Positions 1-10,889 are shown, counted from the first letter of the stretch. The stretch is DNA of 64,000 bases from Zopfochytrium polystomum (GCA_025765615.1 JAIVFJ010000020.1:372001-436000); one strand, 5' to 3'. The notes: generated by a model not told the origin, from the sequence alone. Translations and numbers: made by a program.

Positions 1-270
1 TGCAGCTGCTGCTTGCCTGTTGTGTTATTGGCAGAAGAGGCGGCGGCGGCGGCGGTGGAGAGAGCGATTGCAGAAGAGGAGGAGGAGGAGGAAGTGGTGG
101 TGGCGGGGGCAGTGGTAGTAGTAGTTGTAGTAGTCGTAGCGAGTGGTAGTTGTTGTTGCTTTCTGCCTGTAGTTGTGCTAGTGCTGCTGCTCATGACGGT
201 TGACGTGTTTCCTCAATCCATGGAGGCGCTTGGAACGGGTTTCGAAATCGGGCGCTCCGGTCTCGGTCTG

Positions 271-306
<36 letters not shown>

Positions 307-503
307 TTTTGGGTTTCTTCTCGCTCGCTCGACTTTCTCACTCTCTTTCTCTCTCTTTCTCTCTCTCTCCCCCTCTCTCACTCTCTCACTCTCTCACTCT
401 TTTTCTCTCTCACACTCCCGCTCTCTAATATATCTCCTTCGCTCTCACTCACTCACTCTCACTCACTCTCTCTCCTCTCTCTCTCTCTCTCTCGCTCTCT
501 CAC

Positions 504-553
<50 letters not shown>

Positions 554-754
554 TCTCTCTCGACCCCAGAAGCCGATTCTCCCTTATTTTGCAACCAGCA
601 ACACTCTTCACTGTTGCTACGGCGACGGCGACAAGCCCCTGCAGGGCTTTGGAGCCGTCAAAGAGCAACGCCGCACCGCCCTTGCCGCGCCCCAGACGAC
701 GACGGCGACGAAATTTCTCCAACACTGCTACTATAATACCCAATTTACACAAGT
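1..754. repeat. Low-complexity DNA with CT microsatellite
   Basis: No gene is seen here. A poly-T run lies at about 272-305. A long CT-rich microsatellite with interspersed CACT/CTCA units runs from about 330 to 565. The long open frames across it encode only Ser/Leu or Arg/Glu repeats and are composition artefacts. The block lies just downstream of the NSRP1-like gene's stop codon, so it may include its 3' UTR. Confidence 0.85.
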
Positions 755-2264
755 TTATTCGCTATCCGACTCGTCCTGTTTGGACTGCTGCTGGGCCTTA
801 CGCGCGAGATACCGCGCACGAGCGTCCATGACCGTTTCCTCCGTGGCCTTTTTCGCCATCTTCGCGGCGACCGCGGCCAACTCTTCCTCCTTCCTCTTTG
901 CCGCTTTCGCCTCCTCCTCTGCCTTTTGCAGCAGCACCTCCTCCAACATGCGCGCGCTCTGCGCCTCCCGGACCCTCCGCGCCTCGGCCTCTCTCCTCCG
1001 CCGCGCCGCCTCCTCCTGCTGGCTCTTGCGCGCCTCCATCCGCGCCTTCTCCTCCTCCTCTTTTTCCTCTTGCAGGCTCTTGAGCTTGGTGCGGCTGACG
1101 TTCAGCCCGCGCGTCAGCAACCCGCGCTTGTCGACAATCTCCATCGAGTCGTTCAGCTTGACCTCGCCGGACCGGATCGCGGCTTGCAGCCGCTCCCGCT
1201 GCTCCTCCTCCTCTTCCTTTTGCCGTCGCTCGCGCTCGCGCGCGGCTTGAGCGATCTGCTCGGGCGTCAGTTTGGTCGCGCTGCCACGGTCGTTCGCGTC
1301 AAGCAGCTGCCGGTAAAACAGGGTCATGTCGCCTCCCTGCAACGCCGCTTTTGTTTGTTAATTAGTAAAACAACGAAGTGGGGGATCAGTTACAAAAATA
1401 CGTTGGAAACGTTCAGTTACCTTCTCGCATCCTCTCCTCCTCCTCCCTCCGCTTCAGGTCGGCCATCTTCTCCTTGTACGCCTCGGTCACAAACGCCTCC
1501 TTGTCGCCAAACGCGTCTCCCTCCGCCTCGCGCTCCCGCTGCGCCTTGCGCTCGTCCGCCCTCTCTAGCTCAATCTTTCGCTTCGCCGACGCCGCAATCA
1601 GGCTCTCCACGTACCGCGCCTTCTTCTTAACCGCTCCCCCCCCTCCACCCGCGTCACTCCCAGCGCCGCCGGTCCCGCCGGCCTCGTCGTCGCCAAGATC
1701 CCGCCGCCGCCGCGCCGCCGCCTCCGTCTCCTTCATCGCGTCGTACACCCCGTCGTAGTCAAACACCGTCGGGTCCTCCGCCAGCGCCACCGCGTGCTGC
1801 CGCTGCACCTTGAACGACGACGCCACCGCCGCCTGCACCTGCCGCACCTCGCGGTTCGTCCGCGTCCGCGCGCGGGCGAGCGCCGCTGCGGCGGCAGCCG
1901 AGGCCGACGAAGACCCGTCTGTCGTCAGCTCCGTGATCGCTTCAGAGTCGTCGTCGGCCCGTCGCCGCTGGGCCGATCGCCCGCTGCCGCCGCCGGGCTT
2001 CATCCACGGCGGCGCGTCGGCGTCGGCGTCGTCGTCGTCGTCGGCGGCGGAGGCCGCAAAGACGTCTGCGGCGCGGCCCTTGCGCTTCAAGGAGAAGCCG
2101 AGCGGCGCCGCCGAGGATTTGGGGGTCCCACTGTCCCCCGTGGAGGCGGCGGCGGCGGTGGAGAACGCATTTGGCGCCGCCTTTGAGGCCGGGAGGACGA
2201 GGCCAAACTTTTTTGGCGCCGGCGGGTGCTGTTGATGCTGCTGCTGCGCGGACGATGAGGACAT
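755..2264 (-). CDS. NSRP1: NSRP1-like nuclear speckle splicing regulator
   Basis: Two exons, 2264-1421 and 1332-755, are joined by an 88-bp GT-AG intron whose phase closes exactly. The predicted protein is about 472 aa. Near the N-terminus is KFGLVLP, the hallmark opening of NSRP1/CCDC55. A DUF2040-type core follows, with the motif DPTVFDYDGVYDAM, a charged coiled coil, and in exon 2 the conserved segment DMTLFYRQLLDANDR. The rest of exon 2 is Glu/Arg/Lys-rich coiled coil ending in an acidic tail. In animals the family is a nuclear speckle protein that modulates splice-site choice; the same role here is inferred. The start is the first ATG of the long frame. The product could also be listed simply as a DUF2040 protein. 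Confidence 0.85.
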
Positions 2265-2560
2265 TCCTGCCCCCTGTTATTCCACTTTTTTTGTTTGACA
2301 AGGAACGGATTTTTTGAAACTTGGGAATTTGGGTTTATAATAAAAGATATGGGAAGGCTACACCTTACCACCTCGCCTGTGAGGATATTTGTAATCCAGC
2401 ACCCCAGAGGGAAGCTGGATTAAACTTAATTAAACTTTATTTTTGCAACTTTTGCATTGCTGATGCAATTATTGATCCAGCAAGATAGAAAGAGTATCCA
2501 ATCTTTGATCTTCTGCCAACCTTTGTTGGAACCCTGGACTCTCCCAGAGTGATGACACCC
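2265..2560. other. Intergenic spacer upstream of NSRP1-like gene
   Basis: AT-rich spacer at the transition from the GC-rich gene to the mobile-element island. No coding potential or defined element is visible. It should contain the NSRP1-like promoter. Confidence 0.5.
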
Positions 2561-2795
2561 TGTTGTAAACAGTCTACTCTGAGTGAGTGAGTGGAAGGAG
2601 TGAATGAAGTGGAGATGTGTGTTTGTGGGTGGTCCTTCTCCCCAACTTGGAGAGAAAGAGAAAAACTCTGTTTTGAATTATTGATACATAATGATGATAT
2701 ACACGCTGTAATAGTTGCTTGGCAAGCGTGACCGGCACAGGGTAAAAACCTCTCCTATATTATCTGCTTGAGCAGAGGAGGAGGAAAACTGTTGA
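2561..2795. repeat. Dispersed repeat, copy A
   Basis: About 235 bp similar in the same orientation to 16,837-17,040. Shared blocks include GGAAGGAGT.AATGAAGTGG, GGTGGTCCTTCTC, AACCTCTCCTAT and CTGCTTGAGC followed by GAGGAGGAGGAAAA. No protein is encoded. Family unknown; it could be a short non-autonomous element. Confidence 0.6.
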
Positions 2796-2967
2796 CACCG
2801 GGTCTGTTCCACTTAATACTCGGAGTATTTGTCATCAGCGCAAGCCAGCGCCCAGGTCTGCATTGGCAGTGGCTCGCTCTCCAATGGGCATTGTGAGAAC
2901 AATAACTGACAGTCACAATAGGTTCAGGTCTGTCTTGTGCCCTTTGCTGCTAACCATTCAGTTCTGC

Positions 2968-4455
2968 CTAACACCTGTCACATGGAAAACCCTTCACCAT
3001 GAGGCCAGCCACATTTTTCACACGTGACAGAGCCACAAACGTGAGCCCAGTTGTTTGTTTTTTGGAGCCAATGTCAACATAAGCAGAAGCATGTGTTTGC
3101 CCTTGACTCTTGTGAATTGTCAAGGCATAGGCCAGCCTCAAGGGCAACTGTGTACGTGTTCCTCCATTAGTGCCATCAACTGATATTGGAGAGATAGCCA
3201 CATATTAACACCGTCAAAAGAGGAACCAGGAGCAGCATATTGGTCCATTTCAACCACCACAAACAGCGGCATTGCAGCATTGTCAGATCCAAAAACTATA
3301 TCTTGGACAGTACCAAGTGCACCATTTGTAAGCCCAACACGCTTTCACATATTTGATGTTAGGGCAACCCTTGCCCCAATGGCAATGTAAATGAAGTTCT
3401 CCAAGTTTTGAAAGTCCTTGGAATCCTTACTTCTTGCATCTTCAGGATTATTGAGTGCAGTTACCCAAACAATTGGAGAGCAAAGCTGCTGCAGCTGGGC
3501 GCGGTTATACTCCTCAACTGCGTATTGTGAAGAATAAATGCAGTGAATCCCAAAATTGGTTTTGGTAAATCTCACGTGCACCAGCCCTTTCATAACTGCA
3601 GTTGTTCTTTAGAAATCTCCAGTGATCTTTTGTCATGATGCCATTGCACAATGCCCTCAAGAGGTCAACAAAAGTTGCTTGGTTTGGGTCATGGCCAACA
3701 ACCTGCTGATGATGGATTGTTGTGAGGCGTGCAGTCTTGTTGAAAAGTTTATAGGAATGATAACCAGCCTTTCCTTGGTCTGTTTTTGCACTAGCACCAT
3801 TAAATAATGGAGTACCTCCAACTGGAGGTATCTGAGCCAAGTTCCCCACCAACAGGATAGAAAGGCCCCTGTCAGGAGCAGGGCAGGACAGGACAAGGCA
3901 GACAAGGAACTGAGAGGAGTGATGATTGTATTGGAAACAATAATTCACTTGAGGGATGGGACAGGTCCCCCATCTCCCTTTTATACCTTTTGAGAGTGTT
4001 CCTTGTCAAGACTCAAAGAAAGTTCCAGAAAGAGCAATTAGTAATACAATGATACCAATGATACCAATGACAACAAGACAAGTCAGGAAAGCAAAGAAGG
4101 TTCCAGAAGGTTCCACAAGGTTCCATGAAGGAATGTTCTAGAAGGTACCAGAGGTTTCCAGAGGGTGATTCATAACACCCCCGAATGGCACATCTGGCTT
4201 AACAAATGCCTGCCTCAAGCGTGAGTCCATCTTGCCCATGATTTCGCAGCTGATTATTGAGTATTCATCCACAATGAGCAGCCTCACATTGCGAAAACCT
4301 GCTGAAGATTTCCAAGCGGTTTTCCTGAGATCAAGCCACCCTGTTGAAGTTGCAGTGTAGAAGGCGACGTTGCAAGAAGGTTGAAGGGTTGAGGAACTGA
4401 GGCTTGAATTGAGAACTTGCACAAGGGAGCGAGCGTAGCAAGCGACCAAGGGCAA
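2968..4455 (-). pseudogene. Helitron Pif1-like helicase fragments
   Basis: Fragments in several frames show superfamily 1B (Pif1/RecD) motifs. A Walker B-like LLIVDEYSIIS lies near 4290. LLVGNLAQIPPVGG follows, split from the upstream part by a solo LTR. At about 3350-3420 is IYIAIGARVALTSNM, followed by an in-frame TGA. The C-terminal motif YALTIHKSQGQT and VALSRVKNV lie at 3020-3140. At least one stop and several frame changes make it non-functional. No Walker A was confidently found. Confidence 0.8.
3870..4177 (-). mobile_element. Solo LTR inside the Helitron helicase
   Basis: A 308-bp block, nearly identical in inverted orientation to 10,357-10,664. Read on the minus strand it begins TGTTATGAATCACC, contains a TATA box (GGTATAAAAGGG) and ends TCCTGACA, giving canonical TG...CA ends. 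The flanks are GGGGG and GGGGC on the minus strand, consistent with a 5-bp target duplication carrying one mutation. Removing the block rejoins helicase coding sequence (FGG/LSILLVG). It is called a solo LTR because no internal region adjoins it. Confidence 0.75.
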
Positions 4456-4477
4456 GTGGGTAAAGAGAGCTTGTTTT

Positions 4478-6360
4478 TAGACATGTGAGACTATACTCAC
4501 TCCTTTGACCCTGGAATCTGGGCCCTAGAATGAGGGAAAGCAAATAATAGGCTAAAACAACTTTATTGGGCTGTTGTCTAGGGGGTGTTTCAACCCTACT
4601 ACTTGCCTAGTCTGTGAAGTATCCCTACTGATCTGTCTAACAGGGGTCTCAAACACAAAGAATGAACACTCAGAGGGACAATCCTCTGAGGGATTGGTGC
4701 TGGAGCACCAATTACTTGCGTGGCTGCGGGCTGATGCGAGGGGAAACAGAAGGGCACTCCTGAGGGCGCAACACAACCGCAGAATAAAGAGAGAAGAGGG
4801 AAATGGGGGTTTTTATCTCAGGAACCTAATGTCAAACACAACAGGAGCAGTTAATAGCGACGGGACCGACAGGGCGTGACCTAGCACCCCTTGTTGCAGA
4901 TGGTGCTGCAGGAGCCCTCGTCGTCGCCAGCAACGGAGGGGAGAGAGAGAAGGGAGTGGACTATGTAGGGGTCGGAAGGTTGCCAGCAGGGAACTCGAAC
5001 GTGGAAACACCTGCAATCGTACATGCACCCTGCCAGGCTGCATCAGCACAATCACTCAACCAACGGGCTTTATCACATCGCACTCGTACTCACACATCTC
5101 ACTCTCACAGCAATAGGACTGAGGCAGGCACTCGTAGATTGAACTCTCAGGTGTTGGGGGCCGCACCGAGCGTGGCCACCAACACCCTCATGGGGACAGG
5201 AAGGTTGGGGACGACGACGTCGTCGTCACCACCACCACCACTGTCGTCGCAGCAGGTGAGTGCCTGTGATCCTCACTCCAACACAGAGCCGGCAATGTCA
5301 CACAGTTGCTGGTGGGGCCAGCTGCATTCCCCACCCACGGCCCCTTAAGAGGAGCCCCACGATGGGACCATGTACACACCTGGGTGTGTACCATCTCTCA
5401 CTACCCTCACCTTTGTGAGCCAGATGGATTTGAAGGAACTCTGTATTGGTGCCAAAGGACAGAAATCAGATTGAAGAAAAAAAGAAAAAAGAGAAATGGC
5501 CCAAAAACAGAGAGAGAGAAAATTGAGAAGTCAACCCCCTGACTTGGAGCATCCACCACAAATGCTCGAAGTCCCCCCAACCCTATGCGTGTATGTACAA
5601 GTGCCGAAAATAAATAATAAATTAGGCGGGCTTGGGGTGCAGCCTGTCAGGCACCCCATCCCTAGGCAGTTGGACAGTCTCTGTTAGTCACCGAAAAAGA
5701 AAATATGTTGAGAAAACCCTGGCGCAATGGAAACTGTTAAGACGAAAGTAGTAAAAACAGGCCCAATAATAAAGACGGGTTAGCTGCAAATACACTTTGA
5801 TAACGCCTTGGAAACTAAAGAACCGGGAGCAATAATAGGGGTCCCGATCCTTGCAGTTTTATGACAGGTACGCTTGTTTTTGCGAATAAAATCCCTAGAC
5901 TTTATCACTGAGACCTCGGTGTAGTCTCACAGACAGGGACTGGCAAATTGGAGTGAGAGTCTTTTTTTCAATAAGAAAACTCTTCCCAATTTATACTCCT
6001 GCAGGGAGTTTGACCAGTTTTCCTGTTTTGCCTGTCTGAACAAGTTGCAAACTGCTTCAGACAGGACTTTGCTCTGGGGAGGTGTTGAAACACAGAGGGA
6101 GGGCGATTTGAAATATTCAGAGCATTTCAAATCAACCAAGCTCTGTGTGGAGCCCAGTGTGCAAGCACTGGTCTCCCCACAGAGATGGGAAAATGATTTG
6201 AAATCTTCAGGAGCATTTCAAATCAACCAAGGTCTGTCCAGAGGTCTGTGTCCAGTGACCAGTCTTCCCACAGAGGAAAGTTGATTTGAAATCATCAGGG
6301 GCATTTCAAATCAACCAGTCCCTGGTTCAACATTGGTTCAGACAAAAGTCAGGTGACCTG
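4478..6360. other. Unassigned sequence within the mobile-element island
   Basis: About 1.9 kb between the helicase and Rep parts of the Helitron. Frames are short and do not resemble a known family. A small GT-rich microsatellite-like patch and CGT/ACC repeats lie near 5205-5245, and three hairpin repeats lie at 6105-6312. It may be an old insertion or diverged Helitron linker. Confidence 0.4.
6105..6312. repeat. Three spaced copies of a hairpin repeat
   Basis: GATTTGAAAT followed about 10 bases later by its complement ATTTCAAATC occurs at 6105-6133, 6195-6224 and 6283-6312, spaced 90 and 88 bp apart. Each copy is followed by AACCA. The stems are perfect 10-bp inverted repeats. The intervening sequences share CTCTGTG and CCCACAGAG words, so the period is a degenerate tandem unit of about 89 bp. 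Confidence 0.75.
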
Positions 6361-6369
6361 GAGCTGCTG

Positions 6370-8433
6370 TGGGCTGCCCCAGTTCAACATCTCTTCCCTG
6401 TCTTGCAGCTTCATTTTGGTTGTCGCCCTTTTTTCTAATTCAGCTGCCAGGAAATGGCCCATTTCACAAATTCGCTTTAGGACATCATTGCCGCGGTGCC
6501 CCTCACAAGAGCCTAGCTGGGAAAGCATGGGGGGTCTGGGTATCCGTCATTCAGGGGCCCAGGGTTCAAGTCACGACACCAGCTGTTGAAGGCAACAAGA
6601 AAGAGTACGGTCTTGAATCACAAGGAGTGGTGCGGTGGAGATGCCTGACGACCCTGTAAGTCTGTAGTGCTTGGGGTGGGTTTGCTGAGGTGCTACCTGG
6701 ACGTAGTCTATAACAGTTCACCGTTGATGGCGATTTCTCTTCCTGTCGGCCCTTCAGGGCTGGAACAATATAAAATAAAAAAATAAAAAAACATCATTGC
6801 CACAGTGCAAAAGGAAATTCTTCCAGTCCTCTTCAGCTACTTCCAAGTTTCTGAGCTGCTGAAAAGATGCTTCATGCCATGGCTTGTACTTGGCTAGTTG
6901 CTGCCGGCAGTATTTCTTCTGAGCATCAGTTCCCTCCTTGCTTGGCTGATGTTTTGGAGTAAACACAACAACTACTTTCTGAGAGATCTCACTACTTCTT
7001 TCATCAAGAGCTCCTTTCTTGACCTTATGCCCAATGCAAAAATCTAACAAGCTCATGTTGGCATACAGAGCATTCATATCTCTTTTCATGTACAGTTTGA
7101 GCAATGTTGAGCCTGCAGCAGTGATTTCAGCAGGGGCATCAGCAGCTTGCCTCATCACATCAAATCGCTCAGAGTCAAAGTTGATGCTGATATGGACAAA
7201 CTCCAATGAGAAGCTGACGTGCTTGCCTCCAGAAAGGAGTCTGAATGTTTCACCTCCACCAATGTCCCTGTGCTCCAGTGTTCACAGCATTATGGAGCGA
7301 AGATCAGTAGAGGGGTCTTTATCATCTCCTGCTCTTTGAACAACTGCATTGAATATGCTGTTGATATTTCTGCTGCACTTTTCAGCCTTGGATGCATACT
7401 TGACCATATATTCAAACACAGCCCTTACATCAATAATAATTTGGAGGTCCACATCTCCTCTCCAATAGTGAAGCTGTAGAGGATAATGTGGATTCATAAA
7501 TGGATCATTTCTCCTGAGAACAATTTTTGCAGTGACATTTCCAGAAACTTCTTCAAAAATTATGTGAGTGCTCTGACATGCAGAGCAGGGAAATCCAAAT
7601 CTACACCCATCCTGCCTCTCTGAATAGCAGTATCCATTAGGCCTACAGACATGCCACTGCACACAGTTGCACAATTCTTCATAATCCTTGGCCATTTCTT
7701 CAGCTTGATCAAGTATCCCTGAAATATCAACAGATGATGAATGGGGATTTGGAACAGTGCCAGTTGGATTCTGCACAGCCTGTCGTGGATTGTAGGCAGA
7801 GATGAGTGTGTCCACATAGTGGCAGACTCTTCTCTCAGCTGTCGTCCCTGCTTCAACAAGTTCACGCAGACTTTCTGGATCAAGATTTCTCCACTTCCAG
7901 TGCTTCTGGATTGGTCAGTTTCTTGGCAGCTTCCCTTCCAGTCCACACTTTGCCGCATAGGTTCACAAGGCCAGGATAATTTGAAAGCTTGACAGCACCA
8001 TGAGCATGAACTGTTGTGCGTGCCTGCCACTCATATCTGTGCCAAATCCAATCATTCTTCAAGGTTTTTGAAAAAAAGCGTTGACAAATGCTTCAAGGTG
8101 CTCTGTGAAATACCAATTCACAAGGTGTTGGCACTGAGAAACTTGCAAAGCCCTTTCTGCAGGGGATGCAAGAAGCCCTGCTGGCAGCAAGCGATGCAAA
8201 TCTGGAAGATGATTGTCTGCATAGCTGAAAGTGAAGAAAGCAGTTGCTGCACCCTTCTGCTGAAAAGCAGCTTCCAACTCTTGCCACCTGTTATACCAGT
8301 AGCTGTCAGAACCAGTAATATTGCCAGCATAAGCAGTTATTCTACGCATGATTCCAGCCTTAGCCTCTTCAGCTTCCAATGCTGCCTGAAGCTCATCTAG
8401 AGACATTGCCTCATCTCCTGGGTTGTGCTGCAA
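6370..8433 (-). pseudogene. Helitron Rep (HUH nuclease) and linker fragments
   Basis: Minus-strand fragments in order: a Helitron-like N-terminal domain (LYLQHNPGDEA, then FFTFSYADNHLPDLHRLLP, about 8060-8445); the HUH segment WHRYEWQARTTVHAHG with the HxH signature (about 7960-8040); a cysteine-bearing region (CRPNGYCYSERQDGCRFGFP); the two-tyrosine-type segment FEYMVKYASKAEK (about 7370-7420); and a linker ending KKYCRQQLAKYKPW (about 6870-6920). Beyond the SINE the frame continues coherently (GNDVLKRICEMGHFLAAELE, 6480 downward). Frame changes between the fragments mark it as dead. Confidence 0.8.
6500..6790 (+). mobile_element. tRNA-derived SINE with target-site duplication
   Basis: A ~290-bp insertion splits Helitron coding sequence. 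It is flanked by an 18-base direct repeat (ACATCATTGCC.C.GTGC at 6482-6499 and 6791-6808, two mismatches). Near the 5' end it carries an A-box-like TAGCTGGGAAAGCATGG (6514) and a B box GGTTCAAGTCA (6563-6573). It ends in an A-rich tail of AAATAAAAAAATAAAAAA type (6770-6790). Internal RNA polymerase III boxes, an A-rich tail and a long target duplication are the defining marks of LINE-mobilised SINEs. The tRNA of origin was not identified. Confidence 0.8.
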
Positions 8434-8455
8434 ATAAAGGGAAGCTTGTCCAAGG

Positions 8456-9157
8456 CCACTTCAGGATGTTGTTGTAATTTTCCTTCCGCCAACAGCACAT
8501 CATCCATGTTCTACTATTATTGAGGAACGACGGGGCTGGTTCGGCCTGCTTGAGGGTTTGTGTCGTGTCCACTTCAAGCGCGATCTCCACAACCCTCTCG
8601 CTCTCCCTCTCGAGTCTCGACTACCCCCACCCAAGGGTTAGGAAAGCAACAAACCGTCGCCTTCGCTGGGACAGCTCTCCCTCGCCACTGGTGCGAGCCG
8701 CGCTGAGATCCAACGGAGCAGCGGCGCGATCGCCGAAGAGGGCTGCACACTCCAGATACAGCAGCGCAAGGGCGTGCGGGTCAAGGACGGTGGCACGCCA
8801 TCGTCGGGGGCGTAGTGAAGGGACAGCCACGGCCAGTGGTACGGACCTGTGGAGCCGAGGTCGAAGTCGAGGGTGCGGTCGGAAAGAAAGAGGCCGACAG
8901 CGAGGGCGAGGCGGGAGCCGCGGCTGGTGCTGCTGACCACGACAGCCAGAGGCTTGGATGGTCCAGGGCGGCCACGGAGAGAATGGTCCGGCGATGGCCC
9001 CAGCCTGGTCAGTCAAAGGAGAAGATGCGGACCACGGTGATTCAGCAATGGAAGAACTCAGTGCGAGCAGAGCGACGAACTGTCAGTCATAATGTTGGCA
9101 TCCGAGTCATCCATCACGTGAGGGAGACACTGTGACGCATGCTAGCTCAAGGAGCTG
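8456..9157. other. GC-rich stretch, no assignable gene
   Basis: Overlapping Arg/Ser/Pro-rich frames occur on both strands (for example 8638-8940 minus and 8520-8936 plus). None has a recognisable domain or clear splice structure. It may be remains of a host gene or of the element next to it. Confidence 0.3.
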
Positions 9158-9345
9158 GAGAAGAGCAGGGAAGACTCAACAGCCATCAACTTCCAAAGAG
9201 CTGGCGCGCCAACAAGCTTTGCAACTGAAGAGAAGCAACAGCTGGAGCGTTATATCATGATGATGGTGGAACTGGGCGGTGGCATGACGAAGCGAGACGT
9301 ACTTGCGGCTGTGATGCACGTTGTGAGAGCCTGCCTTCCTGCCAA
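9158..9345 (+). pseudogene. Pogo/CENP-B-like helix-turn-helix remnant
   Basis: A ~60-codon frame on the plus strand reads FQRAGAPTSFATEEKQQLE, then a segment with GGGMTKRDVLAAVMHVV. This matches the spacing of the second HTH (CENP-B-type) in pogo/Tigger/DDE_1 transposases, where T..EE..L..W/Y is followed by G.P.T..DV. No intact DDE domain was found downstream; a few frames to 9,960 are Gln/Glu-rich. The call rests on one motif. Confidence 0.4.
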
Positions 9346-9890
9346 TCATCAGTCGGAAACAACAATCTCTGGCACCACACCAAAGTTGGTTGCTGCAGCT
9401 TCCAGGTATAGACGACTTCCACAACCAAATCAAGGTATTAATCGCGCAAAGTGACAGGTCGGTGCAGGATCTGGACCCGCATATCGCCCAGCGTCAGTCG
9501 TCAGAAGAGCTTGCTCTGCAGAACCTTCTTGTGCGCCAACAACAAGAACACACTTCTTCTATACCTTGTCCACCACTTGCAGCTATCGCCAACAGAGCAC
9601 CAGTAGTCGGGGATGGTCGCCCTCAAGGAGAGGAGTCAGGCCCTGCCAATGTCAGCATGCCAGAGGCCTTGTAGAAGGAGAAAGAAACCGGGGACAGCAT
9701 CAGAGCAGAAAGGAAAGAAGCCTTGGTGGAACGGTCGTACACCCATGCAACCATGGCGAGGACAGCAAGTGCTGCTTCTGCCACAACATTCCCCACTTCA
9801 AGCCCATTCATATCAGAAATGCTGAGTGGCACAAGCTGGCAGGCCACAGCATATACTCCAAGGAGGGAGCAGAGTCAGAGACTGGATGCG

Positions 9891-10182
9891 CACCGCAACA
9901 TCAAGGAGTTGGAGAGGAATCTGACAACTCCAAAGAATCCGCAGAGGGAAGAGTAGGTTGTACTCATTGTATTCTGTGCCAGTTTTATTTTGGTAATGGT
10001 GTCCAAATTTCAGATTCCTCAAAAACATTTTTAGTTATTATTCTATCATTGAGGAACGCAAAATTTGAGCACCATTAGCGAAAAAAGAACTGCCACAGAA
10101 CACAATGAGTACAACTTACTCTTCCCACTGCGGATTCTTTGGAGTCGACAGATGCCCCTCCAACTCCTTGATCTTGGGGTGC
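9891..10182. repeat. Long near-perfect palindrome
   Basis: The 91-bp segment 9891-9981 is about 90% identical to the reverse complement of 10,092-10,182. Weaker complementarity continues inward on both sides (CAGTT.T.TTTT..TAATGGTG), leaving only a short spacer. The whole 290 bp could fold into one hairpin. It follows the pogo-like remnant and may be an inverted duplication of that element's end. Confidence 0.75.
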
Positions 10183-10356
10183 ACTGTCAGCGGAAAATAA
10201 GGGTCTTGTGGCGGCGTTGTGGTTCTTCATTTTCCTGTGCTTGCGGCGACGGCACAAGCTGTAGTTTGGAGTAGCTTTGTCTCTCTCAGAATCAGTGCAA
10301 GGGGAGGCCTTGAGTGTCCGGTGGTGGGCGGTTCAACCCTCTTGAGCAAGGGCTGC

Positions 10357-10664
10357 TGTTATGAATCACCCTCTGGAAACCTCTGGAACCTTCTAGAACA
10401 TTCCTTCATGGAACCTTGTGGAACCTTCTGGAACCTTCTTTGCTTTCCTGACTTGTCTTGCTGTCATTGGTATCATTGGTATCATTGTATTACTAATTGC
10501 TCTTTCTGGAACTTTCTTTGAGTCTTGACAAGGAACACTCTCAAAAGGTATAAAAGGGGGATGGGGGACCTGTCCCATCCCTCAAGTGAATTATTGTTTC
10601 CAATACAATCATCACTCCTCTCAGTTCCTTGTCTGCCTTGCCCTGTCCTGCCATGTTCCTGACA
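10357..10664 (+). mobile_element. Solo LTR with 5-bp target duplication
   Basis: A 308-bp block beginning TGTTATGAATCACC and ending TCCTGACA, with a TATA box GGTATAAAAGGG at about 10,548. It is flanked by identical GCTGC on both sides (10,352-10,356 and 10,665-10,669). Its partner copy lies inverted at 3870-4177. TG...CA ends, a TATA box, a 5-bp duplication and no internal domain make this a solo LTR, presumably left by LTR-LTR recombination. Confidence 0.85.
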
Positions 10665-10889
10665 GCTGCCTACTCTGCTTGGACTGAACAGACAGCCGAC
10701 CAGAAACAGAACAAGAACTATCCGCCTCACCTGTGAGGAATACCTTGCAAGGCCTAAACTGTGTGAGACACAAGTTTCACGAGTGGCACGAAAACATTTT
10801 CACAGTGCATCCAGACTCTGAGCTCTCTTCTTGGATTATATGTTTTGGCGTGCCAGCTGGTGAAAAAAAAAACCCCCCTTAATTGTTAA

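Larger units (their letters stand above)
2968..8455 (-). mobile_element. Decayed Helitron (Rep + Pif1 helicase)
   Basis: Remnants of a RepHel protein run on the minus strand in the correct order, with the Rep part at 8433-6370 and the helicase part at 4455-2968. Stops and frame changes are spread throughout, so this is a fossil. It is interrupted by a SINE (6500-6790) and a solo LTR (3870-4177). The stretch between about 4480 and 6360 has no recognisable Helitron protein and may be a further insertion. The 5' TC and 3' CTRR-hairpin termini were not located. Confidence 0.8.

Noticed and set aside
200..736. Long plus-strand Ser/Leu-rich frames over the CT repeat
   Set aside because: They are translations of a CT microsatellite; similar frames occur at 40,000-40,350 and 59,970-60,290 over other CT/GA repeats.
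6105..6312. CRISPR-like array
   Set aside because: Only three copies, in a eukaryotic transposon island with no cas genes; units are hairpins with related, not unique, spacers.
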